Assembly: GCA_964625615.1 (NCBI GenBank)
Contig: CAZVDU010000073.1
Location: forward strand, 1 to 21,084
Direction: 5' to 3'
Length of the DNA: 21,084 nucleotides
DNA from: M269 sp964625615
GTDB taxonomy: Bacteria; Pseudomonadota; Gammaproteobacteria; Enterobacterales; Alteromonadaceae
In this document: piece after piece, positions 1 to 6,801 of the stretch
Layout of the letters: every line of letters starts with the position of its first letter
Position numbering within the stretch: the first letter of the stretch is position 1
Notes under the pieces: model-generated
The model's database searches: none
What the model was told of the DNA's origin: nothing
Seen by the model: the letters and a program-made list of their open reading frames with translations, nothing else
Position numbers and translations under genes: made by a program

Positions 1-266
1 ACTTGCTCTGGCGTTGCGTCAGTGACCACATCAAAATCTTTAGGTTTAAACCCTAACAAAAGATCTCGTACACAGCCGCCAACTAAATACGCTTTGTAGC
101 CGTTATTATTAAGACGATAGAGCACTTTCAGCGCGTTCTCACTCATGTCCTTGCGACTAATACTGTGTTGATCTCGTGTCAACACCGTTGCTTGCATTGG
201 CTTAGTCTGGCGACTTTGCACTTTGCCCAACGCTTTTTTGACCTTATTCAACACACCCGTAATGAT
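1..266 (-). CDS. pcnB: Poly(A) polymerase I, N-terminal part (runs off left edge)
   Basis: Only the first 88 codons are in the window; the rest lies beyond position 1. Poly(A) polymerase I adds 3' poly(A) tails that mark RNAs for decay by the degradosome. Visible here are the conserved lead-in SRKDMSENALKVLYRL (about residues 37-52), the nucleotidyltransferase motif VGGCVRD (62-68) and the metal-binding pair D77/D79 in KDFDVVTDATPEQ. No ATG, GTG or TTG lies between the in-frame upstream stop and the ATC at 266-264. An AGGAG at 279-275 sits 8 nt before that ATC, and the next codon (263-261) is ATT. The first in-frame GTG (254-252) is 20 nt from the AGGAG, too far for good initiation. E. coli pcnB is known to start at AUU, and the N-terminus aligns without gaps if ATC is used. 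Met24 is the only nearby in-frame ATG. Gene order dksA-gluQ-pcnB matches E. coli. Confidence 0.93.
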   Translation of the reverse strand, partial: MITGVLNKVKKALGKVQSRQTKPMQATVLTRDQHSISRKDMSENALKVLYRLNNNGYKAYLVGGCVRDLLLGFKPKDFDVVTDATPEQ

Positions 267-310
267 GGGAAACGCTCCTGATCGATAACGACCTTTAAAA
301 AATGGCCGCT

Positions 311-339
311 ATAATAATACCAATTGACCTTAATACCAA
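311..339 (-). promoter_or_regulatory. Candidate sigma70 promoter for pcnB
   Basis: On the minus strand a -35-like TTGGTA (339-334) and a -10-like TATTAT (316-311) are separated by exactly 17 nt. They match 4 of 6 and 5 of 6 consensus bases. The expected start near 304 would give a leader of about 40 nt ahead of the ATC start at 266. The element lies between the gluQ stop and pcnB, so pcnB could be expressed apart from gluQ. It overlaps a 9-base direct repeat (TAATACCAA at 315-323 and 331-339). This is inferred from sequence only. Confidence 0.42.
315..339. repeat. Direct repeat TAATACCAA x2
   Basis: Two perfect 9-base copies start 16 nt apart in the gluQ-pcnB gap. The shorter core ATACCAA recurs in two other intergenic stretches (around 1295 and 15752). 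This may be an operator, a degenerate intergenic repeat, or a by-product of AT-rich promoter sequence. Confidence 0.5.
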
Positions 340-386
340 CTTATTCAAGCCAGTACACCACAAAACAGGCCTTAATATGGACTCGT

Positions 387-1259
387 TCACCAAATAATTT
401 CTTTTTTACCGGGAATAAAAGCCAAGTTCCACCTTTCAATAGCCCAACTCAATATATCTTCAACAGAATTGTGTTGAAGATCAGGCTCAGGCGTTAATCC
501 CAAAAAGACAAGCGCTTGATGGAGATTGGCATTGGCTATTTTATTGTCGATTGCAGGGGATTTATTTTGCTTGCTCAACTTCATCCCCGCAGATGACGCA
601 ACCACAGGAACATGGCCGTAAATAGGTGCTTCTAAGCCTAATGCAGAAAACAAACAGAGCTGATAGAAAGTTGCTGGCAAAAGATCACATCCTCGGATGA
701 TTTCTGTTATTCCCTGCCTCGCATCGTCAACAACAACGGCTAGTTGGTATGCATACAACTGGTCTTTACGCTTGATAACAAAATCTTCATAAGGCGCTAT
801 GTCGTTAAACAACACAAGCCCTTGAATCAGATCGTCATACTGCATGAGGGGAGAATCATTACGCAGGCGTATTGAGGTGCCATTAGATGTTAACTGCCGT
901 TCTCTACAGAAACCATCATAATGCCCTCCGCGTGACTTTATTTGTTGTCGAGTGCATTCACAATAGTAGGTTAGCCCTATCGTGCGTAGCTCAGACAAAG
1001 TGTTTTCATAATAGGTGCTGTGATGACTTTGATAGGCCACTTCGGCATCCCAATACAATCCATGAGCTTCTAGCGTTTTCAATATATTGTCAGCCGCACC
1101 AGGCATTTCTCTTGGCGGATCAATATCTTCAATGCGCACCAGCCATTGACCTTGCTTATGCCTCGCTTGTAGATAACTGGCAACAGCGGTGACCAAAGAA
1201 CCAAAGTGCAATGGCCCCGAAGGCGATGGTGCGAATCGGCCTCTATAATTCGTTTGCAC
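387..1259 (-). CDS. gluQ: Glutamyl-Q tRNA(Asp) synthetase
   Basis: This is a truncated GluRS paralog that attaches glutamate to the queuosine of tRNA(Asp). At 290 residues it has the length of the family and lacks an anticodon-binding domain. The HIGH-like signature is in APSPSGPLHFGSL (H18-F-G-S21). The zinc site is C100, C102, Y114 and C118, the family's C-x-C...Y-x3-C pattern. A KMSKS-like KLSKQN lies near residue 230. The start is GTG (1259-1257), supported by AAGG 7 nt upstream and by the conserved N-terminal YRGRFAPSPSG. It lies downstream of dksA with a terminator between them, so its expression probably depends on read-through, or on a promoter I could not pick out. Confidence 0.95.
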   Translation of the reverse strand: MQTNYRGRFAPSPSGPLHFGSLVTAVASYLQARHKQGQWLVRIEDIDPPREMPGAADNILKTLEAHGLYWDAEVAYQSHHSTYYENTLSELRTIGLTYYCECTRQQIKSRGGHYDGFCRERQLTSNGTSIRLRNDSPLMQYDDLIQGLVLFNDIAPYEDFVIKRKDQLYAYQLAVVVDDARQGITEIIRGCDLLPATFYQLCLFSALGLEAPIYGHVPVVASSAGMKLSKQNKSPAIDNKIANANLHQALVFLGLTPEPDLQHNSVEDILSWAIERWNLAFIPGKKEIIW

Positions 1260-1311
1260 TAAATGACCTTCAATTTATAGCAGTCCAGCATTTATACCAA
1301 ATAACAGACAT

Positions 1312-1338
1312 AAAAAAAGCTGCACAAAGCAGCCTTTT
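1312..1338 (-). terminator. Rho-independent terminator between dksA and gluQ
   Basis: GCTGC (1319-1323) and GCAGC (1329-1333) form a 5-bp GC stem with a 5-nt loop. The flanking A and T runs can extend it by several A-T pairs past one mismatch. On the minus strand it is followed by a seven-base T run (1318-1312). It lies 16 nt past the dksA stop. A dksA-gluQ terminator is also known in enteric bacteria. Confidence 0.85.
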
Positions 1339-1353
1339 CTAATACATTCAAGA

Positions 1354-1803
1354 TTAACCTTGGAGTTGCTTTTCTTTAATTTCTGCTAATGTTTTACAAT
1401 CAATACACATATCAGCAGTAGGTCTTGCTTCTAGGCGTTTAACACCAATCTCGATGCCACAGGCATCACAAAAACCAAAATCATCGTCTTCGATTCTTTT
1501 TAAGGTCTTTTCTATTTTCTTAATAAGCTTTCTTTCACGATCTCGCGCTCTGAGTTCGATACTGAATTCTTCTTCTTGTGCCGCGCGATCAACAGGATCT
1601 GGGAAATTGGCAGCTTCATCTTGCATATGATGAACTGTACGATCAACTTCTTCACGCAATTGAGCACGCCAAGTTGAAAGCAACATACGGAAGTGTTCCA
1701 TCTGTTGTTCGTTCATATATTCTTCGCCGTCTTTCGCCTCGTATGGGCTCAATCCGGCAAGAGCTAATAGCCCTAAGGTTTTATTGTCTTTTCCAGTTGG
1801 CAT
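1354..1803 (-). CDS. dksA: RNA polymerase-binding transcription factor DksA
   Basis: DksA enters the RNA polymerase secondary channel and works with ppGpp in the stringent response. The 149 residues align along their whole length with E. coli DksA (151). The coiled-coil tip carries the acidic pair D69 and D72 in DPVDRA, followed by a long basic helix. The C4 zinc finger is C112, C115, C133 and C136. The ATG at 1803 has AGGAG 9 nt upstream. It is the first gene of a dksA-gluQ-pcnB cluster. Its leader contains a small inverted repeat (CACAA/TTGTG, 1824-1840). Confidence 0.98.
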   Translation of the reverse strand: MPTGKDNKTLGLLALAGLSPYEAKDGEEYMNEQQMEHFRMLLSTWRAQLREEVDRTVHHMQDEAANFPDPVDRAAQEEEFSIELRARDRERKLIKKIEKTLKRIEDDDFGFCDACGIEIGVKRLEARPTADMCIDCKTLAEIKEKQLQG

Positions 1804-2183
1804 ATGCCACTTCTCCTAATACCACGACACAAACTTACGTTGTGAAGGCCGCTATCTATATCAGAAAGCTAATATGTAGGCAATGATAAACCTATCAAAA
1901 CCATCAAACAAGCATGCTAAATCAATGATTATTTGTCAGGGAGATAGCGTTAATAGTTACTAATACCCGCCTATATTGTGTCTGATGCCAGAATATCAAG
2001 TAACTTTTTAAATGTGTCTACTTATTCTTTGATATCTATACATTTTTTTATTTTACGCGATCACAACATAATAGGGGTGAATTAAAGCGTTACCGGCCAA
2101 TGTGTACCCAAGCTACACAGAAAGTTCAAGACCCATAGCGATCAATGATATGCTCTTTATTTGACTCAGTAAAAAGGGGTTCT
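1804..2183. other. Divergent intergenic region between dksA and the YkgJ-type gene
   Basis: This stretch of 380 bases has no convincing gene. For dksA (minus) a possible promoter is -35-like TTGTTT (1911-1906), 17 nt, then -10-like TATCAT (1888-1883); the -10 matches 5 of 6 positions but the -35 is poor. The half toward the plus-strand gene is AT-rich, with T runs around 2004-2054, and I could not choose one promoter. No sfsA gene is present here, unlike the sfsA-dksA order of E. coli. Confidence 0.5.
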
Positions 2184-2846
2184 ATGCGTAATACTGATCT
2201 CGTCTTTTCAACTAATCATGTACACAAAGTGGCAGAGGAAATGAAGACTGTTTCCCAAGCTTATGAAGCCCTATTTACTGACTTAGGTGAACAAATACTG
2301 AGAGATATTGGCAAATTGGATGCTCAGAGTGAACAAGTAGAGACGACGCTTGAACACATAGAAACAGCGCTCAGTGCATTTGCACAGTATTTTCCAAACA
2401 ATACTCCTGTTGCATGCCAAAAGGGGTGTGGTCATTGTTGTGTGTTTCCGGTTAAAACACCGATACAATTCATCCCTTTTATTGCACAACACGTGAAAGC
2501 AACGCGCAGTAATGACGAAATAGAACAACTAAAAGAAACTATGCATGTCAACATTGAACAGCGACAACCTCCTTTACACCGAGCCACCTGCCCCTTTTTG
2601 AATGATGAGAATGCATGTTCTATCTATGAACACCGGCCATTAGCGTGTCGGTTGTTCACGTCACCAAACGTGCAACTTTGTTTAAAATCAGTGGCAGACG
2701 GTAGTAACGTCAGTCAACAGCCTATTCGATACCGAATATACGAAGCAGCAACGGTTGCTTTACAAGCAAACTTAAAGAAACAAGACAAGGCTTATGAACA
2801 AGTCGACTTTATTCCTGCATTATTAGCAGAACTAAATAACGAGTAG
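2184..2846 (+). CDS. YkgJ-family cysteine-cluster protein (UPF0153)
   Basis: This 220-residue soluble protein has the CxxxCxxCC cluster: C78, C82, C85 and C86, then C136, C145, C155 and C166. The family is annotated as zinc- or iron-chelating, but no reaction is established. The first ~70 residues look helical and lack cysteines. I chose ATG 2184 because AAGGGG lies just upstream (2174-2179). An in-frame ATG at 2145 would add 13 residues but has no Shine-Dalgarno and reads poorly. The stop is 8 nt before pepB, so the two are probably cotranscribed. A role in metal handling for the metallo-aminopeptidase is only a guess from this pairing. Confidence 0.85.
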   Translation: MRNTDLVFSTNHVHKVAEEMKTVSQAYEALFTDLGEQILRDIGKLDAQSEQVETTLEHIETALSAFAQYFPNNTPVACQKGCGHCCVFPVKTPIQFIPFIAQHVKATRSNDEIEQLKETMHVNIEQRQPPLHRATCPFLNDENACSIYEHRPLACRLFTSPNVQLCLKSVADGSNVSQQPIRYRIYEAATVALQANLKKQDKAYEQVDFIPALLAELNNE

Positions 2847-2854
2847 AACCATCT

Positions 2855-4144
2855 ATGTCACATATCCAAATCTCTCTATCCTCAACCAAACCCGATGAGC
2901 ATTGGGCAGCTTCAAGCCCAGTAACATTCAGTGGTGACAAAGCCACTATTCACCTTTCGGGGAAAGATTGGCAACAGACTCAAACTATAAAAAAAGCAGC
3001 TCGCCTTATTGAAACACTGGCCAATGGCACAGTTCAACTAACAGGGGACTGGCGCAAAGACCAACAATGGGATTTTGCGACAAGCTTTGTTAGTCCAAAC
3101 AAAACGCAAACGATTCATTGGTGTGAGAATGATGACAAAACTACATTAACGCAAAACTTCGAAGCCATGATTTTTACAAGAGATATTGTTAACGCAACTC
3201 CGGAAGATATCTCCCCTGAAATTCTAGTGGAGCGCAGTGAAAAATGGCTGTCATCTCTCAGTAATAAGGTAACTAAGACTCGCCAATGGGTAGGTGAAGA
3301 ACTCAAAGCAGCTGGCTGGACAGGTATTTATAACGTCGGCCGTGGTAGCACACGTCCCCCAGTGCTCGCAGAGTTTGACTACAATCCAACTGATGACGAA
3401 AATGCACCTGTTGCCGCAGCTCTTGTCGGCAAAGGTATTACTTTCGACAGCGGTGGCTACAGCATAAAAAGCAGCGAAGGCATGTTAAGCATGAAATGCG
3501 ACATGGGAGGGGCGGCAACAGTCACAGGTGCCTTAGGTTTAGCCATAATGCAAGGTATGACCCAACGTATAAAACTCTATCTATGCTGTGCTGAAAACTT
3601 GATCAGCGGACACGCTTATAAGTTAGGTGATGTCCTTACCTATAAAAATGGTGTCACCGTTGAAGTTGTCAATACTGACGCCGAAGGGCGTTTAGTGCTA
3701 GCAGACGGCTTGCTTGCAGCGTCTGAAACCAAAGCGCCGTTAATTTTGGATGCAGCGACACTTACAGGTGCCGCGATGGTTGCAGTAGGTAATGACTACA
3801 ACGCCATATTCTCACTCGACAAGAACTTAATCAGTCGGACAAGCTGCATCGCGGAAGACGTTAAAGAATCCGTTTGGCCCTTACCTTTAGAAATTTGGCA
3901 TCAGAACAAGTGCCCTTCAGCTTACGCCGATACGGCAAATAGCAGACCACAAAAAGGTGGTGGTATGGGAGGTGCTTCAAATGCCGCAGGGTTCTTATCG
4001 CGATTCGTACCTAATGAAGGGAAAGGGTGGATTCACTTCGACTTAGCTGCAGCATTTAATAGTGGCGCATCAAGTGTGGCACCAGCTGGAGCCACAGCTA
4101 TGGGTATTAAGACAATAGCTAAACTGATTCAATCAGAGCAATAG
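2855..4144 (+). CDS. pepB: Peptidase B, M17 leucyl aminopeptidase family
   Basis: Cytoplasmic broad-specificity aminopeptidase that uses two metal ions. The 429 residues align closely with E. coli PepB (427) rather than PepA. Metal ligands and catalytic residues are all present: K193 and D198 (VGKGITFDSGG), K205 (catalytic), D216 (KCDMGG), and D275, E277 and R279 in the M17 signature NTDAEGRL. The N-terminal third (1-~165) is the variable domain. The start ATG lies 8 nt after the upstream stop with only a weak Shine-Dalgarno, which suggests translational coupling to the YkgJ-type gene. Confidence 0.95.
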   Translation: MSHIQISLSSTKPDEHWAASSPVTFSGDKATIHLSGKDWQQTQTIKKAARLIETLANGTVQLTGDWRKDQQWDFATSFVSPNKTQTIHWCENDDKTTLTQNFEAMIFTRDIVNATPEDISPEILVERSEKWLSSLSNKVTKTRQWVGEELKAAGWTGIYNVGRGSTRPPVLAEFDYNPTDDENAPVAAALVGKGITFDSGGYSIKSSEGMLSMKCDMGGAATVTGALGLAIMQGMTQRIKLYLCCAENLISGHAYKLGDVLTYKNGVTVEVVNTDAEGRLVLADGLLAASETKAPLILDAATLTGAAMVAVGNDYNAIFSLDKNLISRTSCIAEDVKESVWPLPLEIWHQNKCPSAYADTANSRPQKGGGMGGASNAAGFLSRFVPNEGKGWIHFDLAAAFNSGASSVAPAGATAMGIKTIAKLIQSEQ

Positions 4145-4153
4145 TTATTGCAT

Positions 4154-4190
4154 TCCTTAGATGCGGCCAGTGATAGTGCCCATCTAAGGA
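4154..4190. terminator. Strong stem-loop after pepB, without a T run
   Basis: TCCTTAGATG (4154-4163) pairs perfectly with CATCTAAGGA (4181-4190). An inner GGC/GCC (4165-4167 with 4178-4180) extends the stem across one bulged C. It lies between the converging pepB and the 60-residue HTH gene. No U tract follows on either strand, so it may be a 3'-end protecting hairpin, a Rho-dependent stop or a protein site rather than a classical terminator. Confidence 0.55.
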
Positions 4191-4209
4191 CATGCCTAAA
4201 GCACCGACA

Positions 4210-4392
4210 TTAAATACCGCCTAACCGCTCAGCAAATTCTTTATAGCGTTCAACATCACCACGATCAAACAAGGGTTTTCCTTGATCATCTTTATCTTTA
4301 GAAACCAATAGGTGTTCTCTTTCAAGACGCTCAACTCTAACGTCTTTAACACCTAGAAACTCTGCAACCTCAGTAACCGACATTAAACTCAT
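4210..4392 (-). CDS. Small helix-turn-helix protein (MerR/excisionase-like fold)
   Basis: This 60-residue protein is essentially one winged HTH of the MerR/HTH_17 type. The helix-turn-helix spans about residues 5-30 (VTEVAEFLGV, then VERLEREHLL). A short wing follows, and then the FDRGDVERY segment that closes many excisionase and MerR N-terminal domains. There is no effector or dimerisation domain. The ATG at 4392 has AAGGA 7 nt upstream. I see no phage genes nearby, so it is more likely a resident small regulator than an excisionase. Its targets are unknown; the divergent YHS gene is the obvious neighbour. Confidence 0.75.
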   Translation of the reverse strand: MSLMSVTEVAEFLGVKDVRVERLEREHLLVSKDKDDQGKPLFDRGDVERYKEFAERLGGI

Positions 4393-4654
4393 CGTGCTAT
4401 CCTTCTTGAATCAATTATTCATGTTTGTAATAGCTTAATAGTACAACCTTTTCGAAGAAAATTGCCACTCTTGACTAGAGATCGGTGCAAGTTTGATCGC
4501 CTAGATTCATTTACTGAACAATAATCGATCACAAACATTGAAAATACATCGACTTTTCTCTACTGTTTATAACAGTTTACAGACCACCATTTATAACTGC
4601 ACTGCATCATCACAAAAATGCTCCCCTGTTATAGCTACTTAATGAGAATCACAC

Positions 4655-5500
4655 ATGCCGTCATCAAGATATAAAGTTGTACTGTTCTTCTTGTATTTAT
4701 CACTCTTTTCATGGTCAACACTAACGCTGAGCGCTGATGAAAAAGAAGAACTAGCACCTCTAGCATTGCAAGGCTATGACCCTATTAGCTATTTTAGAAG
4801 CGATAAAGTCCTCACTGGAAAAAATCAATTTCAAGAAGTTTATAAAGGCAAAAGGTATATCTTTGTCAGCGAAGAAAATCAACAAATGTTCGCAGCACAC
4901 CCTCAACAATTCTTGCCACAATTTGGAGGGTACTGTGCCCATTCAGCAACCGCACAAAACCCAGTCGCCGGGGACCCTTCTATCTACGTCGTCAACGAAG
5001 GTAAATTATTCCTGTTTAGCAGCGAAGAGGCTAAAAGTAACTGGCCTGTTGAAATTAACAATGAACAAGTGAGCTTAGTGCCTCTGGCATTACAAGGGTA
5101 TGACGTCACAACTTACTTTGGTGAGAATGCTGCAACTAAAGGCAACGACCTCTATCAAGCTGTTTATAATGGTAAGCGCTATATTTTTGTGAGCAAAGAA
5201 AACCAGCAAGAATTTGCTAAAAACCCAGAACGCTTTTTACCTCAATTTGGTGGATACTGTTCTCATTCTGTGTCCCAAGGTAAGCCGATCGAAAGTAATC
5301 CAGCGATATATATTGTAGAACAAGACAATCTCTTCTTATTCAGCCGCGAAGAAGCGAGAAATGCTTGGACATCGCAACCAGCCGTTACGCGTGCGCAAGC
5401 CTATAAAAAGTGGGAGTTTCAAGCAAATAAAAGAAATAACCAAATAGCCGCTAAAAACCGTTGGAAAAAAGAAACTAAAGTTAAGTTGTTTAGTTTTTAA
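4655..5500 (+). CDS. Exported protein with two tandem YHS domains
   Basis: This 281-residue protein begins with a signal peptide (hydrophobic about 8-25, likely cleaved near LSA-DE). Two homologous YHS repeats follow. Repeat 1 covers about residues 32-131 and repeat 2 about 141-240. Each starts with PLALQGYD, has a central GKRYIFVS-ENQQ-F segment, then FLPQFGGYC-HS, and ends in LFLFS-EEA. The tail (about 241-281) is lysine- and arginine-rich. Each repeat keeps one Cys, at the position where related YHS (seleno)proteins can carry Cys or Sec. A substrate or metal is not established for this subgroup. The start has only a weak GAGA Shine-Dalgarno. It is probably monocistronic, because a terminator follows. 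Confidence 0.85.
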   Translation: MPSSRYKVVLFFLYLSLFSWSTLTLSADEKEELAPLALQGYDPISYFRSDKVLTGKNQFQEVYKGKRYIFVSEENQQMFAAHPQQFLPQFGGYCAHSATAQNPVAGDPSIYVVNEGKLFLFSSEEAKSNWPVEINNEQVSLVPLALQGYDVTTYFGENAATKGNDLYQAVYNGKRYIFVSKENQQEFAKNPERFLPQFGGYCSHSVSQGKPIESNPAIYIVEQDNLFLFSREEARNAWTSQPAVTRAQAYKKWEFQANKRNNQIAAKNRWKKETKVKLFSF

Positions 5501-5550
5501 TTAGTAGAAGCTTTAGTTCTAAAAAAGTCCTGACAAACTGGATGCAATAA

Positions 5551-5582
5551 AGCCTATCTCTGATAGGCTAGCGCTTTTTATT
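5551..5582 (+). terminator. Terminator after the tandem-YHS gene
   Basis: AGCCTATC (5551-5558) and GATAGGCT (5562-5569) form an 8-bp stem with a 3-nt loop. AGCGC and a T tract (TTTTTATT, 5575-5582) follow. An upstream AATAAAGC can also pair with GCTTTTTATT, bringing the T tract into an extended hairpin. It separates the YHS gene from yhgN. Confidence 0.75.
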
Positions 5583-5597
5583 GAGTGGGGGAAAGTC

Positions 5598-6191
5598 ATG
5601 GATACTTGGTCAGCAGCAGTCATGCTATTTCTTATCATGGATCCGCTCGGTAACTTACCCGTCGTCATGTCAGTATTAAAAAGTCTAGAGCGTAAAAGGC
5701 GTTATTTTGTCTTAGCACGAGAATTGCTCATATCGCTGTTTATTATGATGCTCTTTCTATTCAGCGGCCAAGCTGTATTAGATTTTCTCAACGTAAGACA
5801 AGAGACCGTTAGTATTTCAGGCGGGATTATATTGCTTATTATCGCTTTACGGATGATTTTCCCCCAACCAGGCGGTGTCGCTGCAATTGAGAAAGACCAA
5901 GAACCTTTTATTGTTCCTTTGGCTATTCCAATGATTGCCGGACCTTCATTATTAGCTGCACTGATTTTACTCTCAAACCAAGACCAGAATCGTATTGTTG
6001 ATTGGTCCCTGGCTGTTTTAGCGGCATGGGGTGCAACAGCGACTATCTTGATGTTCTCAGGCTTCTTAAGCCGTATATTGGGTCAGCGTGGTCTAACTGC
6101 AGTTGAAAGATTAATGGGTATGATCCTCGTCATGTTAGCGATTCAAATGTTTATGGATGGCATTAGCGCTTTCCTAAACGCAAAAAATTAA
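5598..6191 (+). CDS. yhgN: MarC-family integral membrane protein YhgN
   Basis: Inner-membrane protein of 197 residues, the same length as E. coli YhgN and similar throughout. It has about six hydrophobic segments. The family-typical MDPLGNLP lies near the N-terminus, SISGGIILL in the middle, and PFIVPLAIPMIAGPS around residues 105-119. Despite the MarC name, the family has no demonstrated drug-efflux role, and the transported substrate, if any, is unknown. A GGGGGA lies 5 nt before the ATG. It is followed 13 nt later by yjaG, so the two are likely cotranscribed. Confidence 0.92.
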   Translation: MDTWSAAVMLFLIMDPLGNLPVVMSVLKSLERKRRYFVLARELLISLFIMMLFLFSGQAVLDFLNVRQETVSISGGIILLIIALRMIFPQPGGVAAIEKDQEPFIVPLAIPMIAGPSLLAALILLSNQDQNRIVDWSLAVLAAWGATATILMFSGFLSRILGQRGLTAVERLMGMILVMLAIQMFMDGISAFLNAKN

Positions 6192-6204
6192 GTTATCAGG
6201 AACT

Positions 6205-6795
6205 ATGCAAAATAAACTCAATCTATTCCAACAAGTGAGAGATCTCAAAGGTTGGCAAGCCGCAGCCTATGCTACAACGTTAGCAGAAAGGATGATGCCT
6301 AACTATCAACTATTTTGTGAAGCCACACAATTTTCTGATGGTAAACAACTCAGAAACACACTAAACCTCTTATGGGAATGGCTAGCGACCCCAAAAGCAT
6401 CAATCAACTTTGACGTTCAGGCAGACAAGGTCGAAGAAAATACACCAGATCCATCAGACTTTGATAGTTTCGGTGTCTATCCTGCGCTAGATCTTGCCAT
6501 GTCTATAACCGCTATCATTTCGCTGATCCAAGATCAGGATCCTCAGGGCGCTGTCGTGGTCAGTAAGCTATCGCAAGGATCTGTAGAAGCTTTTATTGAT
6601 GCCACTAAAGAAGCCGACCATGAACTGAGCAGCCAAGAAGTTCGACAACATCCTTTGATGCAATGGGAAATCGAATTTCAACAAGAACTGCTGAGCCAGG
6701 TCACTGACAAAGCACCCCGAGCAGACAACGTCAAAAAGCTAAAAGCACTTGCCCGTGAAGAAGGTATCAGCAATATCGGTATTGAAATTGATTAG
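6205..6795 (+). CDS. yjaG: YjaG family protein (DUF416)
   Basis: Soluble 196-residue protein of the DUF416 family, the same length as E. coli YjaG. Recognisable blocks are ERMMPNYQLFCEATQFSDG near residues 28-46, PDPSDFDSFGVYPALD around 80-97, and the terminal SNIGIEID. It is predicted to be mainly helical and its function is unknown. The ATG has an AGGA just upstream. It ends 6 nt from the converging rsmD stop, with no terminator between them. Confidence 0.9.
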   Translation: MQNKLNLFQQVRDLKGWQAAAYATTLAERMMPNYQLFCEATQFSDGKQLRNTLNLLWEWLATPKASINFDVQADKVEENTPDPSDFDSFGVYPALDLAMSITAIISLIQDQDPQGAVVVSKLSQGSVEAFIDATKEADHELSSQEVRQHPLMQWEIEFQQELLSQVTDKAPRADNVKKLKALAREEGISNIGIEID

Positions 6796-6801
6796 AGTGT
6801 A

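Noticed and set aside
887..1192. Plus-strand open frame opposite gluQ
   Set aside because: No Shine-Dalgarno or recognisable protein features; gluQ motifs on the minus strand explain the sequence.
2145..2183. Longer start for the YkgJ-type protein at ATG 2145
   Set aside because: No Shine-Dalgarno there; the 13 extra residues look like translated leader, and ATG 2184 has AAGGGG upstream.
6520..6550. Inverted GATC-containing repeat in yjaG
   Set aside because: Short and inside conserved coding sequence; likely a by-product of codon choice.
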